Source: Pseudoduganella ginsengisoli (GTDB taxonomy: Bacteria; Pseudomonadota; Gammaproteobacteria; Burkholderiales; Burkholderiaceae_D). From it: a DNA stretch of 64,000 nucleotides. A model generated the notes under the pieces. The model searched no databases, had not been told where the DNA came from, and saw only the letters and a list, made by a program, of their open reading frames with translations. Each line of letters starts with the position of its first letter. The stretch's first letter is position 1. The position numbers and the translations under genes were made by a program. Below are positions 18,173 through 28,150 of the stretch, piece by piece. Location of the stretch: NCBI RefSeq assembly GCF_009720865.1, contig NZ_WNLA01000001.1, positions 372,001 through 436,000 of the forward strand, read 5' to 3'.

Positions 18173-19138
18173 ATGCATCAGATTACCCTCCGTGCCGGCC
18201 TGGAACGGAAATCCTTTGCTTCACGTGCCTGTGCCGCCGTGAAATTGCATGCGCGCGCGCTGGCATCGCCGCGGTTGACCATGGGCTGGCTCGATGTGCT
18301 GAATTCCCACCCGGCCCTGGCCAATATCGCAGAATTACAGCCGCGCCTGCTGCACAAAATTTACCGCCCTTACCTCAGCAACCGGCTCAACAGCAGCGAG
18401 CGGCTGTCGGCGCTGGCCAGCCATTACCGTTTTATCTTGCAGCATGACCTGGCAGGATTGACGGCGCGGGCGATCCAGGGCGGCGTGGAACTGGCGGCCT
18501 TTGCCGGCAAGTCCGGCGCGCATTACACCGTCGTGCTGCATGCCATCGTCCCCATGGAACGGGAAGGCGAACTGGTGTTGCAGTTGCGCTGTAACAACGC
18601 CCTGGTGCAATCCGTGGCATTTTCTTTCTTCTTTGACGGCGTTCAGGCCAGCATCGGCATTGGCTGCCTGCAAGGTCCGCAATGCGGCGCCGGGCTGGAA
18701 CTGGCGCGCAACGCTACCCGCGACTTGCATGGCTTGCGTCCTAAAAACCTGCTGGTGCGCCTTGTCCACCAATTGGGCTTTGCTTATGGCTGCAGCCAAA
18801 TGTTGATGGTCGGGAATGATAACCGCCCTGTACGCAAACAGTTGCGTAAAGGACGGGTTCATGCAGACTATGATGTTTTTTGGCAAGAAATGGGCGCCAC
18901 CCAGCGCAGCGATGGCGACTATGCACTGCGCTGCATCCCGCTGGCAGCTCCCGACCTGGAGCAGATTCCATCGAAAAAGCGGGCCGAAGCGCGCCGCCGC
19001 CATGACTTGCTGTGCGACGTGGTGGCCATGGTGCTGGCCGGTATGACCCAGCCCCGCATGGCTGCGGCGCCGGCGTCCGCACCGGCCATGCCGCTGCTGG
19101 TGGACGCAGCCAATACGGCCGTGCTGGCAGCCGCTTAA
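18173..19138 (+). CDS. VirK/YbjX-family (DUF535) protein
   Basis: A 321-residue cytoplasmic protein of the DUF535 family, which includes VirK of Shigella and YbjX. Characteristic stretches are RPYLSNRLNSSERLSALASHYRF near residue 63, GELVLQLRCNN, VASIGIGCLQGPQ, RDLHGLRPKNLLVRLVHQLG and the Tyr/Trp-rich DYDVFWQEMG near 238. VirK members affect virulence and antimicrobial-peptide resistance or surface-protein export, with no known biochemical activity. The C-terminal 30 residues are an Ala/Pro-rich tail. It is divergent from the sensor kinase and may be its target, which is an inference from position only. Confidence 0.88.
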   Translation: MHQITLRAGLERKSFASRACAAVKLHARALASPRLTMGWLDVLNSHPALANIAELQPRLLHKIYRPYLSNRLNSSERLSALASHYRFILQHDLAGLTARAIQGGVELAAFAGKSGAHYTVVLHAIVPMEREGELVLQLRCNNALVQSVAFSFFFDGVQASIGIGCLQGPQCGAGLELARNATRDLHGLRPKNLLVRLVHQLGFAYGCSQMLMVGNDNRPVRKQLRKGRVHADYDVFWQEMGATQRSDGDYALRCIPLAAPDLEQIPSKKRAEARRRHDLLCDVVAMVLAGMTQPRMAAAPASAPAMPLLVDAANTAVLAAA

Positions 19139-19218
19139 CTTGTCTTAAACGCCATTGTCGTCCGATGCGCGGTAGAATCCCTGTGCAAGCCAAGTTTAAT
19201 CCCACAGGAGGAAACGCG

Positions 19219-19449
19219 ATGCGTCTTGATATCTACCAACGAGCCGAACACGATGGCATTCTGTCCTATCTGGCTGTGCCGGAAGGAAAACCAATTCCTC
19301 AGGAAGCGATCAATACTGACTGGCAACCTGCCATCAAGGCCCTGGAAGTCGACGATGGCGCCACCGCCCTGCCCCAATACCACATCGAACGGCCGTTGCA
19401 GCAGATCGGCGATAAAGGCTACGCCATCACGGGGCTGAAAGACATGTGA
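19219..19449 (+). CDS. Small conserved protein (DUF6139-like)
   Basis: A 76-residue soluble protein beginning MRLDIYQRAEHDG. The start at 19219 is set by a strong AGGAGG 7 nt upstream; the longer open frame upstream overlaps the VirK-like gene. The sequence is acidic to neutral, has no membrane segment, and contains SYLAVPEGKPIPQEA and a C-terminal GYAITGLKDM. I recall similar short proteins across Burkholderiales under the label DUF6139, but this is from memory. Function unknown. Confidence 0.75.
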   Translation: MRLDIYQRAEHDGILSYLAVPEGKPIPQEAINTDWQPAIKALEVDDGATALPQYHIERPLQQIGDKGYAITGLKDM

Positions 19450-19454
19450 TGCAG

Positions 19455-19477
19455 GCGGACGGCGTGCCGCCGTCCGC
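19455..19477. terminator. GC-rich hairpin between convergent genes
   Basis: A 9-bp perfect stem (GCGGACGGC and GCCGTCCGC) with a 5-nt loop lies 5 nt past the small gene at 19219 and 2 nt past the stop of the convergent protease-like gene. It could serve both as a terminator, but no T-tract follows on either strand. Confidence 0.4.
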
Positions 19478-19479
19478 TG

Positions 19480-21894
19480 CTATCCCGTATAGGGCGTGAA
19501 ATCAAAGCCGTTGGTGATCGAGCCGATCACCTGCGCCTGGTTTTCCGAAGACTCGCTGAAGTAGGCCAAGACTTCCGCCCGGGTTGCCCGGTTCGTGTCC
19601 ATGACATCTAGCCAGTAATTGAATCCGTTCGTCTCTGCCGGGCGATGCAGCACGTTGTTATACAGCTTCGTGATGTAATCGAAGTTGGTCGGATTGCCGC
19701 CGCCGTATCGGATGGCAAATTCATCGCTGCCAACGAAGCCTTGTGCCACCTCGCGCAACGATGCCCCGGCATCCATCCGCCCGATCCAGTAACCCAGTCC
19801 GGCCAAGTCCGGTGCGCGGTCAAATGCCGCCTGGTAAATACGGTAGGCTTGGCCGCCGTTGCCGTCGATATCCAGCCCCACGGCCAGCTTGTCGCTGAAC
19901 GTGAGCCGCTCGATGTTGACCAGCGTATCCGTGCCGCCGCTGCCCACCGTATCCGTGACAGTGAAGCCGGTGGCAGTTTTCTTCACGGTGAAGTTTGCGC
20001 GGTTGCCGCTGAAACTCACGCTATCCGTACCGGCGCCGCCATCAATGTAATTGTTACCGGCGGTGGCTGACAGCGTATTGCCTTCGGCAGTACCCGTGAT
20101 GTTGAGGGGGCTGGCGATGGTCACGGCGCGCACCGCCGACGCCAGCGACGTATTACCGGCCGCATCGGTTGCTTTCGCTGTAATGCTGTGGTTGCCGTTG
20201 GCCAGCAAGTCCGGCGTCAAACTCCATGTCCCATTGGCGCCGGCCGTGGCTGTTCCCAGGCTCTGCGTGCCGTCATACACGGAAACTTTCGACCCGGCTT
20301 CGGCAATGCCGGAGATCAGCGGACGGTTGGAAGCGATGCCGGCGCTCACGTTCACGGTTGGCGCATCCGGCGCCGTGGTATCCGTGGTCACAACCGATAT
20401 GGACTGCGCGGCGGTGGCGGCCGACGTGTTGCCCGCCGCATCCGTGGCCTTGGCCGTGATGCTATGCGTGCCACTGGCCAAATCTGACGGCGTCAGGCTC
20501 CACGCGCCGCTGGTGTTGGCGGTCGCCGTACCCAGGCTGACCGTGCCGTCGAAGACTTCGACCTTGGCGCCCGCTTCCGTGACGCCGGAGAACGATGGCC
20601 GCGTATTGGAGACACCCGACCCCACCACCAGGGTCGGCACGACAGGCGGCGTGGCGTCAATGATCACGGATTTCGGCGTGGAAGCTGCCGACGTATTGCC
20701 CGCCGCATCGGTCGCCTTGGCGGTAATCGTGTGCGAGCCGTCCGCCAGGGTTGCCGGCGTCAGCAGCCACGTGCCGCTGCTGTTGGCCGTTGCCGTCCCC
20801 AGGCTCACCGTACCGTCAAACACTTCGACTTTGGCGCCCGCTTCCGTCGTACCAGAAAAGAGCGGACGGGCATTCGACGTGCCGGCGCTGACAGCCAAGG
20901 TCGGCACGACCGGCGGTGTGGTATCGGCGACCAGGCTGGCCAGTGTAATCGTGCCATCCGTGAAGCGCAGTTTTTCCATGTTGGCCAGCGTGTCGGTGCC
21001 TTCCGAACCGGTCACGGTCCACGTGGTGGCATTGACTTGCGAAACAGTGTACGCGCTGCGGGCGCCGTTGTAATAAGCGGTATCGGTACCGGCGCCGCCA
21101 TTCAGTGTATCGTTGCCGCCATCGCCTTCCAGGATATCGTCGCCGCTGGTACCCGTCAGTGCATCCGCTGTGCTGGTACCGGCCAGCCAGCGCGCACCCG
21201 TCGTGGAATTCACGCCCAGCGCGCCACCGAGACCGTCGCCGCCATAAATCCACTTCAACGCAGCAATGTCGTATTCCTGGAACACGGACTTGGTGGCGCC
21301 GGTCTGCGTGTACGACATCAGCGTGTAATTCGTGTTATCGGTTGCCGTCGGCAAGTTCGGGCTGTCATCAAACGGGTGCTTCAAGCCCAGCATGTGTCCC
21401 AGTTCGTGCAGCAAGGTTTCATAGCCTTGCGTGCCGGCCGTCAGGTTGGCATTGTCGCTGCCCCATTCCACGTTATCGAGATAAACATACGCGCTGGCCG
21501 AATAACTGGTGACGGTATTGCTCTGGTACGAATAGCTGTAGCCGGAACTGCACAGGCCGGCTGTGTTGGCGCCACTGATATTGATGTTGGCAAAATGTAC
21601 CTGTGCCTTTGCCGTGTCGGTGGTTTCCGTGAATGTAATCCCCGTCAGTTGCGTCAAATACGCTATCGCAGTGCGGGTGGCCGCCTGCTGCGACGTGCTG
21701 AACGCCAGCGGCGCGCTGAGGATATCGCTATTGTTTGTCTCGTTATTCCCGGCCACGGAAAACGTGTAGTAAATCGTGTTGGCCGTACCGCCAGTCACAT
21801 AATTCCAGTCAGGCGACTTGCTGGGAAATAGCAGCGCGTCAATATAATTCTGGCCTGACGTGGTGGTAGTATTTACTTGGGTAACAGTTGCCAT
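19480..21894 (-). CDS. Secreted M10-type metalloprotease-like protein with three Ig-like repeats, RTX motifs and DUF4214
   Basis: 804 residues with no signal peptide. Domains in order: a serralysin-like zinc domain (HELGHMLGLKH at 163-173, Met-turn YTLMSYT near 190-196), one RTX-like Ca2+ block (GTSGDDILEGDGGNDTLNGGAGTD), three bacterial Ig-like repeats (about residues 325-595), a second RTX-like segment (NNYIDGGAGTDSVSF), and a C-terminal DUF4214 of about 130 residues (YRIYQAAFDRAPDLAGLGYW) ending NGFDFTPYTG. No leader plus RTX implies type I secretion, probably by the system at 30.7-35.3 kb. ATG 21894 is favoured over a GTG at 21906. It is a paralogue of the next gene upstream. Confidence 0.88.
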   Translation of the reverse strand: MATVTQVNTTTTSGQNYIDALLFPSKSPDWNYVTGGTANTIYYTFSVAGNNETNNSDILSAPLAFSTSQQAATRTAIAYLTQLTGITFTETTDTAKAQVHFANINISGANTAGLCSSGYSYSYQSNTVTSYSASAYVYLDNVEWGSDNANLTAGTQGYETLLHELGHMLGLKHPFDDSPNLPTATDNTNYTLMSYTQTGATKSVFQEYDIAALKWIYGGDGLGGALGVNSTTGARWLAGTSTADALTGTSGDDILEGDGGNDTLNGGAGTDTAYYNGARSAYTVSQVNATTWTVTGSEGTDTLANMEKLRFTDGTITLASLVADTTPPVVPTLAVSAGTSNARPLFSGTTEAGAKVEVFDGTVSLGTATANSSGTWLLTPATLADGSHTITAKATDAAGNTSAASTPKSVIIDATPPVVPTLVVGSGVSNTRPSFSGVTEAGAKVEVFDGTVSLGTATANTSGAWSLTPSDLASGTHSITAKATDAAGNTSAATAAQSISVVTTDTTAPDAPTVNVSAGIASNRPLISGIAEAGSKVSVYDGTQSLGTATAGANGTWSLTPDLLANGNHSITAKATDAAGNTSLASAVRAVTIASPLNITGTAEGNTLSATAGNNYIDGGAGTDSVSFSGNRANFTVKKTATGFTVTDTVGSGGTDTLVNIERLTFSDKLAVGLDIDGNGGQAYRIYQAAFDRAPDLAGLGYWIGRMDAGASLREVAQGFVGSDEFAIRYGGGNPTNFDYITKLYNNVLHRPAETNGFNYWLDVMDTNRATRAEVLAYFSESSENQAQVIGSITNGFDFTPYTG
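20120..20924 (-). repeat. Three tandem Ig-like domain repeats within the protease-like gene
   Basis: Three direct repeats of roughly 265-280 bp encode near-identical Ig-like domains of about 88-93 residues. Each contains EAG(A/S)KV(E/S)V(F/Y)DGT, then SLGTATA and ITAKATDAAGNTS. The first two (nearest the N-terminus) are most alike, with EVFDGTVSLGTATAN identical in both. They probably act as spacers between catalytic and cell-surface domains and are prone to recombination that changes copy number. Boundaries are approximate. Confidence 0.8.
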
Positions 21895-21904
21895 GGCGGG
21901 AATC

Positions 21905-21931
21905 ACTGAGGAGTGTCAAAGTCTCCTCAGT
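21905..21931 (-). promoter_or_regulatory. Perfect 9-bp inverted repeat at the promoter/leader of the first protease-like gene
   Basis: ACTGAGGAG and CTCCTCAGT flank a 9-nt loop, 10 nt before the ATG at 21894. No T-tract follows, so it is not a typical terminator. It overlaps a possible -10 element by 3 nt. It may be an operator or an RNA hairpin that sequesters the only good GAGGAG ribosome-binding sequence. Confidence 0.5.
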
Positions 21932-21957
21932 ATTTCCCTGAGTCATGACAAAGTCAA
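21929..21957 (-). promoter_or_regulatory. Possible sigma70 promoter for the first protease-like gene
   Basis: On the minus strand TTGACT (21957-21952) and AATACT (21934-21929) are 17 nt apart, just after the stop of the upstream paralogue (21966). The -35 matches consensus at 5 of 6 positions and the -10 at 4 of 6. Confidence 0.35.
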
Positions 21958-21965
21958 TCGCCGCA

Positions 21966-23537
21966 TCAGCCTTGCCACAGCGTGTAATCAAAGCCGTTGG
22001 CGATGATTTTAATGACCAGGTCTTTGTTTTCATTGGCTTCGCTGAAAAAGCCCAGTACTTCGCTGCGGGTGGCAGCCCCTTTGTTCATGACATCGAGCCA
22101 GTAATCCAGTCCCGCCTGTTCTGGCGCACGCTGCAGCACGTTGTTATACAGCTTGGTAAGGAAGGCAAAGTTGGTGGGATTCTCGCCATACAACGCTGTA
22201 AACTCGCTGCTGGCGACAAAGCTGGCCGCCACATCGCGCTGGCTGGCGCCGTGGTCCATCTGGCTGATCCAGTAACCGAGGCCCTTCAAATCCGGCGCAC
22301 GGTTAAATGCCGCCTGATATAAGCGGTATGCCTGGCCGCCCACACCGTCAATGTCTAACCCGACCATTTTGTCGGCAAACATCAGGCGCTCCACGTTGGC
22401 CAGCTGGTCGGTACCGCCATTGCCTGCATCGTCTGTCACGGTAAAGCCGGCAGCGCTCTTCGTGACTGTGAAATTCGCGCGGTTGCCGCTGAATGCCACG
22501 GTGTCCGTGCCAGCGCCGCCATCGATTGTATTGTTGCCGGCGGTGGCTGCCAGTACATCGTTTGCGCTGGTGCCGGTCACGCTCGCCGTCGCGGCCAGGG
22601 ACAACGGGATCGTCATATCGGCAAAGCGCAGCATTTCCATATTGGTCAGCGTATCCGTGCCCTCCGCCCCCGTCACGCTCCACGTAACGGCATCGACCTG
22701 CGCAATCGCATACGCACTGCGCACACCGTTGTAATAGGCGGTATCGGTACCATCGCCGCCATTGAGGAGATCGTTGCCGCCATCGCCTTCCAGCGTATCG
22801 TTGCCGGCAGTTCCCGTCAGCGCATCGGCCACGCTGGTACCCGCCAGCCAGCGCGCACCCGTGCCTTCGCCCAACGCACCACCCAGGCCATCGCCGCCGT
22901 ACAGCCATTTGAGGGCGGCAAGGTCATATTCGCTATAAGCCGTCTTGTTGGGGCCGATGTGAGTGTACGACATCAGCGTATGCTCATTGTTGTCGGTTGC
23001 CGCGGGCAGCACGATGTCGCCGTCAAACGAGTGTTTCAAGCCCATCGCATGGCCCAGCTCATGCAGCACGAGTTCCTGGCCATAACCGCTGGTCAGCACG
23101 CTGGTGGTGCGCGCGTATTGCACATTGTCGAGATACACATACGCGCTGGCTGTATAGGACGTGATTTCCTGATTACCGTCGTAGTGATAGCGGTACGTCC
23201 ATGAGCACCAACCGGAATAGTCATCGACCACGTCCGCGTTGGCAAAATGCAGCTGGGCCACTTCGCCATCGCTGGTCTCGATAAACTGTATGCCTGTCAC
23301 GCTGGACAAATAAGCCAGCGCGGCGCGCGCCCCATCCTGTTGCTGGGCGCTGAACACCGAGATGGGGCTTTGCAGGTGGTTGTTGCTGGCCTGATTGCCG
23401 CTGGCAATGGAAAAGGTATAGCTGATGCTATTGCCCGCGCCGACATAATTCCAGTGCGGGCCCTTGCCCAGCAAGGCATCGATATAGTTCAGGCCGGACA
23501 ACTGCGGCTGGGTCACGTCAGGGATGGTGGCCATCAT
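21966..23537 (-). CDS. Secreted M10-type metalloprotease-like protein with RTX motifs and DUF4214
   Basis: 523 residues with no signal peptide. The zinc site HELGHAMGLKH spans residues 159-169 and the Met-turn is HTLMSYTHIG. Then come RTX-like segments (GTAGNDTLEGDGGNDLLNGGDGTD and NNTIDGGAGTDTV) and a C-terminal DUF4214 (YRLYQAAFNRAPDLKGLGYW) ending NGFDYTLWQG. It matches the 19480-21894 gene along its whole length except for the three Ig-like repeats, so the pair is a tandem duplication with later gain or loss of the repeats. Predicted to be exported by type I secretion and to need zinc and calcium. The start is one of two adjacent ATGs at 23537/23534. It follows dnaE on the same strand but has its own candidate -10. 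Confidence 0.87.
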   Translation of the reverse strand: MMATIPDVTQPQLSGLNYIDALLGKGPHWNYVGAGNSISYTFSIASGNQASNNHLQSPISVFSAQQQDGARAALAYLSSVTGIQFIETSDGEVAQLHFANADVVDDYSGWCSWTYRYHYDGNQEITSYTASAYVYLDNVQYARTTSVLTSGYGQELVLHELGHAMGLKHSFDGDIVLPAATDNNEHTLMSYTHIGPNKTAYSEYDLAALKWLYGGDGLGGALGEGTGARWLAGTSVADALTGTAGNDTLEGDGGNDLLNGGDGTDTAYYNGVRSAYAIAQVDAVTWSVTGAEGTDTLTNMEMLRFADMTIPLSLAATASVTGTSANDVLAATAGNNTIDGGAGTDTVAFSGNRANFTVTKSAAGFTVTDDAGNGGTDQLANVERLMFADKMVGLDIDGVGGQAYRLYQAAFNRAPDLKGLGYWISQMDHGASQRDVAASFVASSEFTALYGENPTNFAFLTKLYNNVLQRAPEQAGLDYWLDVMNKGAATRSEVLGFFSEANENKDLVIKIIANGFDYTLWQG

Positions 23538-23568
23538 GTTGACAAAAACAGATGTTCATAAGGCAACC

Positions 23569-23574
23569 ATTATA
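23569..23574 (-). promoter_or_regulatory. -10 element upstream of the second protease-like gene
   Basis: A perfect TATAAT on the minus strand lies 31 nt before the start codon at 23537, in the 61-nt gap after dnaE. No clear -35 hexamer is seen at 17-18 nt, so an activator may be needed. Confidence 0.4.
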
Positions 23575-23598
23575 GCGCTGCATCCCTGGCGCTGAACC

Positions 23599-26500
23599 TT
23601 AATATTCAAATGCGACTTCGCGTGCCCCCAATTGCTGTTCCAGCGTGAGTTTCAGCGCATCGGACGGCGCCACCCGCCACTCATCCCCCAGTTGCAGCAC
23701 GCACTCCACACCCTGCGGCTGCACGCGCATGGCCACCGGCAAGCCGTTGACGTCGCGGTGCGGCTCCAGCACTTCCTTCAATTTCGCGGCGGTCACGGAG
23801 GTCGGCATGGCCCAGCCGACCTGGCGGCCAAACTGGATGCGCGCGGCAATGATGTCGTACACCTTTTCCGCGGAAATGCGCAAGCCGCCGGAGAAGCGGT
23901 CTTCCGATACTTTGCCAACAACGGCGAGGAATTCGTCATCCTTGAACATGCGCTTGTTTTCATCAAACACTTCGCTGTACACGGTGACTTCCACCACGGC
24001 GCTCTTGTCATCCAGCGTGATGATGTACAGCTTGCCGCGCTGCGTCATTTGCGGACGGATGCCCGTAATAACGCCGCACAGCATGCGCGGTTCGCGCGAT
24101 GGTTCCAGCTCCGACAGTTTGGTGCGCGCAAAGCGGCGCGCTTCCGTCTGGTAGGAATCGAACATGTGGCCGGACAAATAAAAGCCCAGCGCCGTCTTTT
24201 CTTCCGCCAGCTTTTGCCGGTCGGTAAACGGCACGGCTTTCACATATTCCGGCGGCGCCACCAGGTCGGAATCATCGCCGCCAAACAGGCTGACCTGGTT
24301 CGCGGCCTTGGCTTCCTGTTCCGCGCATTCCATGGCGAAGCTGACGGATGCCAGCAAAATCGCACGGTCCACATTCAGGCAATCAAATGCGCCAGACTTG
24401 ATCAGCGCTTCAATGGTGCGGCGGTTGATCTGTTTTTTATCGACGCGCTTGCAGAAGTCGAACAGGCTCGTGAACGGACCGCCCGCCTCGCGCGCCGCGA
24501 TGATCGCTTCAATGGCATTTTGCCCCGCGCCTTTGACGCCGCCGAGGCCATAGCGGATTTGCGTGACTTTCTTGCCCGTGACGGAAGGCGGCGGGCCGTC
24601 CGGACGGAAGCGGTACGACGACTGGTTGACGTCCGGCGGCAAGATCGTCAGGCCGCACACCTCGATCGAATCTTCAACGAGGATTTTCACCTTTTCCGTA
24701 TCGTCCATGGCCAGCGACATGTTGGCTGCCATGAATGCGGCGGGATGGTGGGCCTTCAGGTACGCGGTGTGATACGACAGCAAAGCATAGGCGGCAGCGT
24801 GCGATTTATTAAAACCGTAGCCCGCGAACTTTTCCATCAAGTCGAAAATCTCGTCGGCCTTCTCGGTGGTCAGGCCGCCGACTGCCGCACCCTTGCGGAA
24901 GATTTCGCGGTGCTCCGCCATCTCTTCCGCTTTCTTTTTACCCATCGCACGGCGCAGCATGTCCGCGCCGCCCAGCGAGTACCCGCCGACGATCTGCGCC
25001 ATCTGCATCACCTGCTCCTGATACACCATGATGCCGTAGGTTTCGGACAGAATCGATTCCGTACGCGGGTCGGGGTATTCGAATTTCTCGCCGTGCTTAC
25101 GTTTGCAGAAGTCCGGGATCAGGTCCATCGGGCCGGGACGGTACAGCGCCACCAGCGCGATAATGTCTTCGAAGCGGTCGGGACGCGCATCTTTCAACAT
25201 GCCCTGCATCCCGCGCGATTCAAGCTGGAACACGGCGACTGTTTTCGCCTTGGTCAGCAAGTCATACGATGCCCGGTCCGTCAGCGGCAATTTCGCCAGG
25301 TCGAAGTCGGCCATGGCGGGATCGAGGTCCTTGATGTAGTTGACGGCGCGGTCCAGGATGGTCAGCGTGGTCAAACCCAAAAAGTCGAACTTCACGAGGC
25401 CGACGGCTTCCACGTCGTCCTTGTCGTACTGCGACACCACGCCACTGTCACCCGACTGCGTGTACAGCGGGCAGAAGTCCGTCAGCTTGCCCGGCGCGAT
25501 CAGCACGCCGCCGGCGTGCATACCGATGTTACGGGTGATGCCCTCGACTTGCTGCGCCAGGTCCAGCAGCTGGCGCACTTCTTCTTCGTTTTCCTGGCGC
25601 TCCTTGAGCATCGGTTCTTCTTCGATGGCCTCGGCAATCGATACCGGCTTGCCCGGCTTGAATGGAATCAGCTTCGACACGCCGTCGCAGAACATGTAGC
25701 CGAAGTCCATTACGCGGCCCACGTCGCGGATCGCGCCCTTGGCCGCCATGGTGCCGAACGTGGCGATCTGCGACACCGCTTCGCGGCCATACAAATCCTT
25801 CACGTGCTGGATCACCAGCTCGCGCTTTTCCTGGCAAAAGTCAATGTCGAAGTCGGGCATCGAAACCCGTTCCGGGTTCAGGAAACGCTCAAACAGCAAG
25901 TTGTATTTCAGCGGATCCAGGTCGGTAATTTTCAGCGCATACGCGACCAGCGAACCTGCACCGGAACCCCGGCCCGGGCCGATCGGCACGCCATTGTTCT
26001 TGCCCCACTGGATAAATTCCGCAACGATCAGGAAGTAGCCCGGGAACTTCATCTTGATGATGGTTTCGTTCTCGAACTTCAGGCGCGCTTCGTAGCGCGG
26101 CCGTTCCTTTTCCCGCTTTTCCGGGTCGGGAAACAGGTGGATCAAGCGTTCTTCCAGGCCCTTCTGGGTTTCCGCGACGAGGAATTCATCAATCGTCATG
26201 CCCGGCGTTGGGAAGTTCGGCAATTGCGGCTTGCCCAAGGTGAGGGTCAGGTTGCAGCGCTTGGCGATTTCCACCGTGTTGGCAAGCGCGCCCGGCAAAT
26301 CGTGGAACAGTTCGCGCATTTCCGCCTGCGTCAGGAAGCGCATCTGTTCATTGAAGCGCTTGACGCGCTTGGCGTTGGCGATCATCTCGCCTTCCGCGAT
26401 ACAGATACGGGCTTCGTGCGCAATGAATTCATCTTTCGACATGAATTGCACGGGGTGCGTGGCCACCACGGGCAAGCCCAGGCGCGACGCCAGCGCCACC

Positions 26501-27126
26501 GACTGGCGCACCTGCATTTCCTGGTTGGCTTGTCCTGCGCGCTGGATCTCGATATAAAAATGGCCAGGGAAGATTTCCGACCACTTGCGGGCATGCGCTT
26601 CGGCCAGCTCGATATCGCCATTGTCGATGGCCTGGCCGATATCGCCGAACTGCGCGCCGGACAGGCAAATGAGCGCGTTGCGCGGATCCTGGTCCGGCAG
26701 CAGCGGGTATTCTTTGTTGGGCAAGTCGCGCAGCCATTCGGTACGGATTTCCGCGCGGCCCTTGTACTGGTTGGTCAGCCACGCTTCCGACAGCAATTCG
26801 CACAGCTGCAGATAACCCATGCGGTTCTTCGCATACAGCATGACGCGGTGCGGCTTGTCGCGGTTGTCATCGTTGGTGATCCACGCGTCGACGCCCACCA
26901 CCGGCTTGATGCCCTTGCCGCGTGCGGCCTTATAGAAGCGCACCATGCAAAACAGGTTGGCCAGGTCGGTCACGGCCAGCGCGCCCTGCTTATCCTTGAC
27001 GGCAGCCTTGATGACGTCATCGATCCGCACCAGGCCATCGACGATCGAGTATTCCGTGTGCACCCGCAGGTGGACGAAGTCCGGATCCTTGGGTGCTGGC
27101 GCCGCTTGCTGTTCCTGATTTTCCAT
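23599..27126 (-). CDS. dnaE: DNA polymerase III alpha subunit
   Basis: 1175 residues, the usual DnaE size. The PHP domain opens at [17 protein letters not shown]. The polymerase core holds the catalytic acidic motif MPDFDIDFC and the [16 protein letters not shown] loop. The helix-hairpin-helix region is around [13 protein letters not shown], and an OB-fold lies near residue 1000 ([26 protein letters not shown]). It is the replicative polymerase, acting with epsilon, theta, tau and the beta clamp. The ATG at 27126 begins a short Gln/Ala/Pro leader before the PHP domain. It diverges from trhO across a 119-nt gap. Confidence 0.98.
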   Translation of the reverse strand: MENQEQQAAPAPKDPDFVHLRVHTEYSIVDGLVRIDDVIKAAVKDKQGALAVTDLANLFCMVRFYKAARGKGIKPVVGVDAWITNDDNRDKPHRVMLYAKNRMGYLQLCELLSEAWLTNQYKGRAEIRTEWLRDLPNKEYPLLPDQDPRNALICLSGAQFGDIGQAIDNGDIELAEAHARKWSEIFPGHFYIEIQRAGQANQEMQVRQSVALASRLGLPVVATHPVQFMSKDEFIAHEARICIAEGEMIANAKRVKRFNEQMRFLTQAEMRELFHDLPGALANTVEIAKRCNLTLTLGKPQLPNFPTPGMTIDEFLVAETQKGLEERLIHLFPDPEKREKERPRYEARLKFENETIIKMKFPGYFLIVAEFIQWGKNNGVPIGPGRGSGAGSLVAYALKITDLDPLKYNLLFERFLNPERVSMPDFDIDFCQEKRELVIQHVKDLYGREAVSQIATFGTMAAKGAIRDVGRVMDFGYMFCDGVSKLIPFKPGKPVSIAEAIEEEPMLKERQENEEEVRQLLDLAQQVEGITRNIGMHAGGVLIAPGKLTDFCPLYTQSGDSGVVSQYDKDDVEAVGLVKFDFLGLTTLTILDRAVNYIKDLDPAMADFDLAKLPLTDRASYDLLTKAKTVAVFQLESRGMQGMLKDARPDRFEDIIALVALYRPGPMDLIPDFCKRKHGEKFEYPDPRTESILSETYGIMVYQEQVMQMAQIVGGYSLGGADMLRRAMGKKKAEEMAEHREIFRKGAAVGGLTTEKADEIFDLMEKFAGYGFNKSHAAAYALLSYHTAYLKAHHPAAFMAANMSLAMDDTEKVKILVEDSIEVCGLTILPPDVNQSSYRFRPDGPPPSVTGKKVTQIRYGLGGVKGAGQNAIEAIIAAREAGGPFTSLFDFCKRVDKKQINRRTIEALIKSGAFDCLNVDRAILLASVSFAMECAEQEAKAANQVSLFGGDDSDLVAPPEYVKAVPFTDRQKLAEEKTALGFYLSGHMFDSYQTEARRFARTKLSELEPSREPRMLCGVITGIRPQMTQRGKLYIITLDDKSAVVEVTVYSEVFDENKRMFKDDEFLAVVGKVSEDRFSGGLRISAEKVYDIIAARIQFGRQVGWAMPTSVTAAKLKEVLEPHRDVNGLPVAMRVQPQGVECVLQLGDEWRVAPSDALKLTLEQQLGAREVAFEY

Positions 27127-27164
27127 ACCGATGTGCCGATGCTGCTGATGTCAAAGACCGCTAT

Positions 27165-27193
27165 TTTACCGTGTGCGCAGGGTGCCTTATAAT
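27165..27193 (+). promoter_or_regulatory. Predicted sigma70 promoter of trhO
   Basis: TTTACC (27165-27170) and a perfect TATAAT (27188-27193) are 17 nt apart, 53 nt before the trhO start codon. Confidence 0.6.
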
Positions 27194-27245
27194 GCTTCTT
27201 TTTTCAGCATCGGCGGCTACGCCTTCCAAGCGGGCCGACAACATC

Positions 27246-28145
27246 ATGTCTACCTCCCAATCTTCACAATTCGTCACGCAGTTCGTCAATATCGCTGCTT
27301 ATAAATTCATCACTTTCAACGATACGGAAGCCCAGCGCCCCCGTTTCCAGGAAGTCTGCGCCCGCCTGGACTTGAAAGGCACCATCTTGCTGACGCCGGA
27401 AGGCATCAACATGTTCCTGTCCGGCACCCGCGCGAACATTGATGAATACTTGGCCTGGCTGCGCCAGGATGCGCGTTTCAGCGATATTGAAGTGAAGGAA
27501 AGCTTGTCGGCCGAGCAATCGCACAAGCGCATGCTGGTGAAGATCAAGAAAGAAATCATCACCATGCGCATGCCGCTGATCAAGCCGGAAGAAGGCCGCG
27601 CACCGCACGTGGAAGCGAAAACCCTGAAGCGCTGGCTGGACCAGGGTTACGACGACAATGGCAAGCCCGTTGTGATGGTCGATACCCGCAACGACTATGA
27701 AGTCGACGTCGGCACGTTCGAGAACACGGTGGATTACCGCCTGACCAAATTCACGGAATTCCCGGAAGTGATTGCCGCGCACAAGGCCGATTTCGAAGGC
27801 AAGACCGTGGTGACGTTCTGCACGGGCGGCATCCGCTGCGAAAAAGCCGCGATCCACATGCAAAACATTGGCTACGACAATGTGTACCAGCTGGAAGGCG
27901 GCATTTTGAAGTATTTCGAAGAAGTGGGCGGCGCGCACTACACGGGCGACTGCTTCGTGTTTGACTACCGCACCGCGCTGAACCCGAAACTGGAACCGAC
28001 GGAAACCACGCAATGCTTCAATTGCCGCGCCGTGGTGACGCCGCGCGAGCAATTGTCGCCGCTGTACATCTATGAAAAGCAGTGCCCGCACTGCGCGCCG
28101 AAGGCGGAAGCCGCATCGGCAGCTGCCGCCAGCACCCCGGCCTAA
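27246..28145 (+). CDS. trhO: tRNA uridine(34) hydroxylase, rhodanese-related (YceA type)
   Basis: 299 residues. An N-terminal acylphosphatase-like domain (about 10-100, [17 protein letters not shown]) is followed by a rhodanese domain (about 125-225) with the active loop [12 protein letters not shown], and a C-terminal Cys-rich segment (CFNCRAVV and CPHC). TrhO makes 5-hydroxyuridine at position 34 of tRNAs in an O2-dependent way. The ATG at 27246 is preferred because the conserved domain starts soon after. The frame runs upstream to 27093 but overlaps dnaE. It converges with the third protease-like gene, 5 nt away. Confidence 0.94.
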   Translation: MSTSQSSQFVTQFVNIAAYKFITFNDTEAQRPRFQEVCARLDLKGTILLTPEGINMFLSGTRANIDEYLAWLRQDARFSDIEVKESLSAEQSHKRMLVKIKKEIITMRMPLIKPEEGRAPHVEAKTLKRWLDQGYDDNGKPVVMVDTRNDYEVDVGTFENTVDYRLTKFTEFPEVIAAHKADFEGKTVVTFCTGGIRCEKAAIHMQNIGYDNVYQLEGGILKYFEEVGGAHYTGDCFVFDYRTALNPKLEPTETTQCFNCRAVVTPREQLSPLYIYEKQCPHCAPKAEAASAAAASTPA

Positions 28146-28150
28146 GCTGC

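Noticed and set aside
23632..27192. Open frame of nearly 1200 codons opposite dnaE
   Set aside because: It is the antisense shadow of dnaE, His/Arg/Gln-rich without recognisable motifs.
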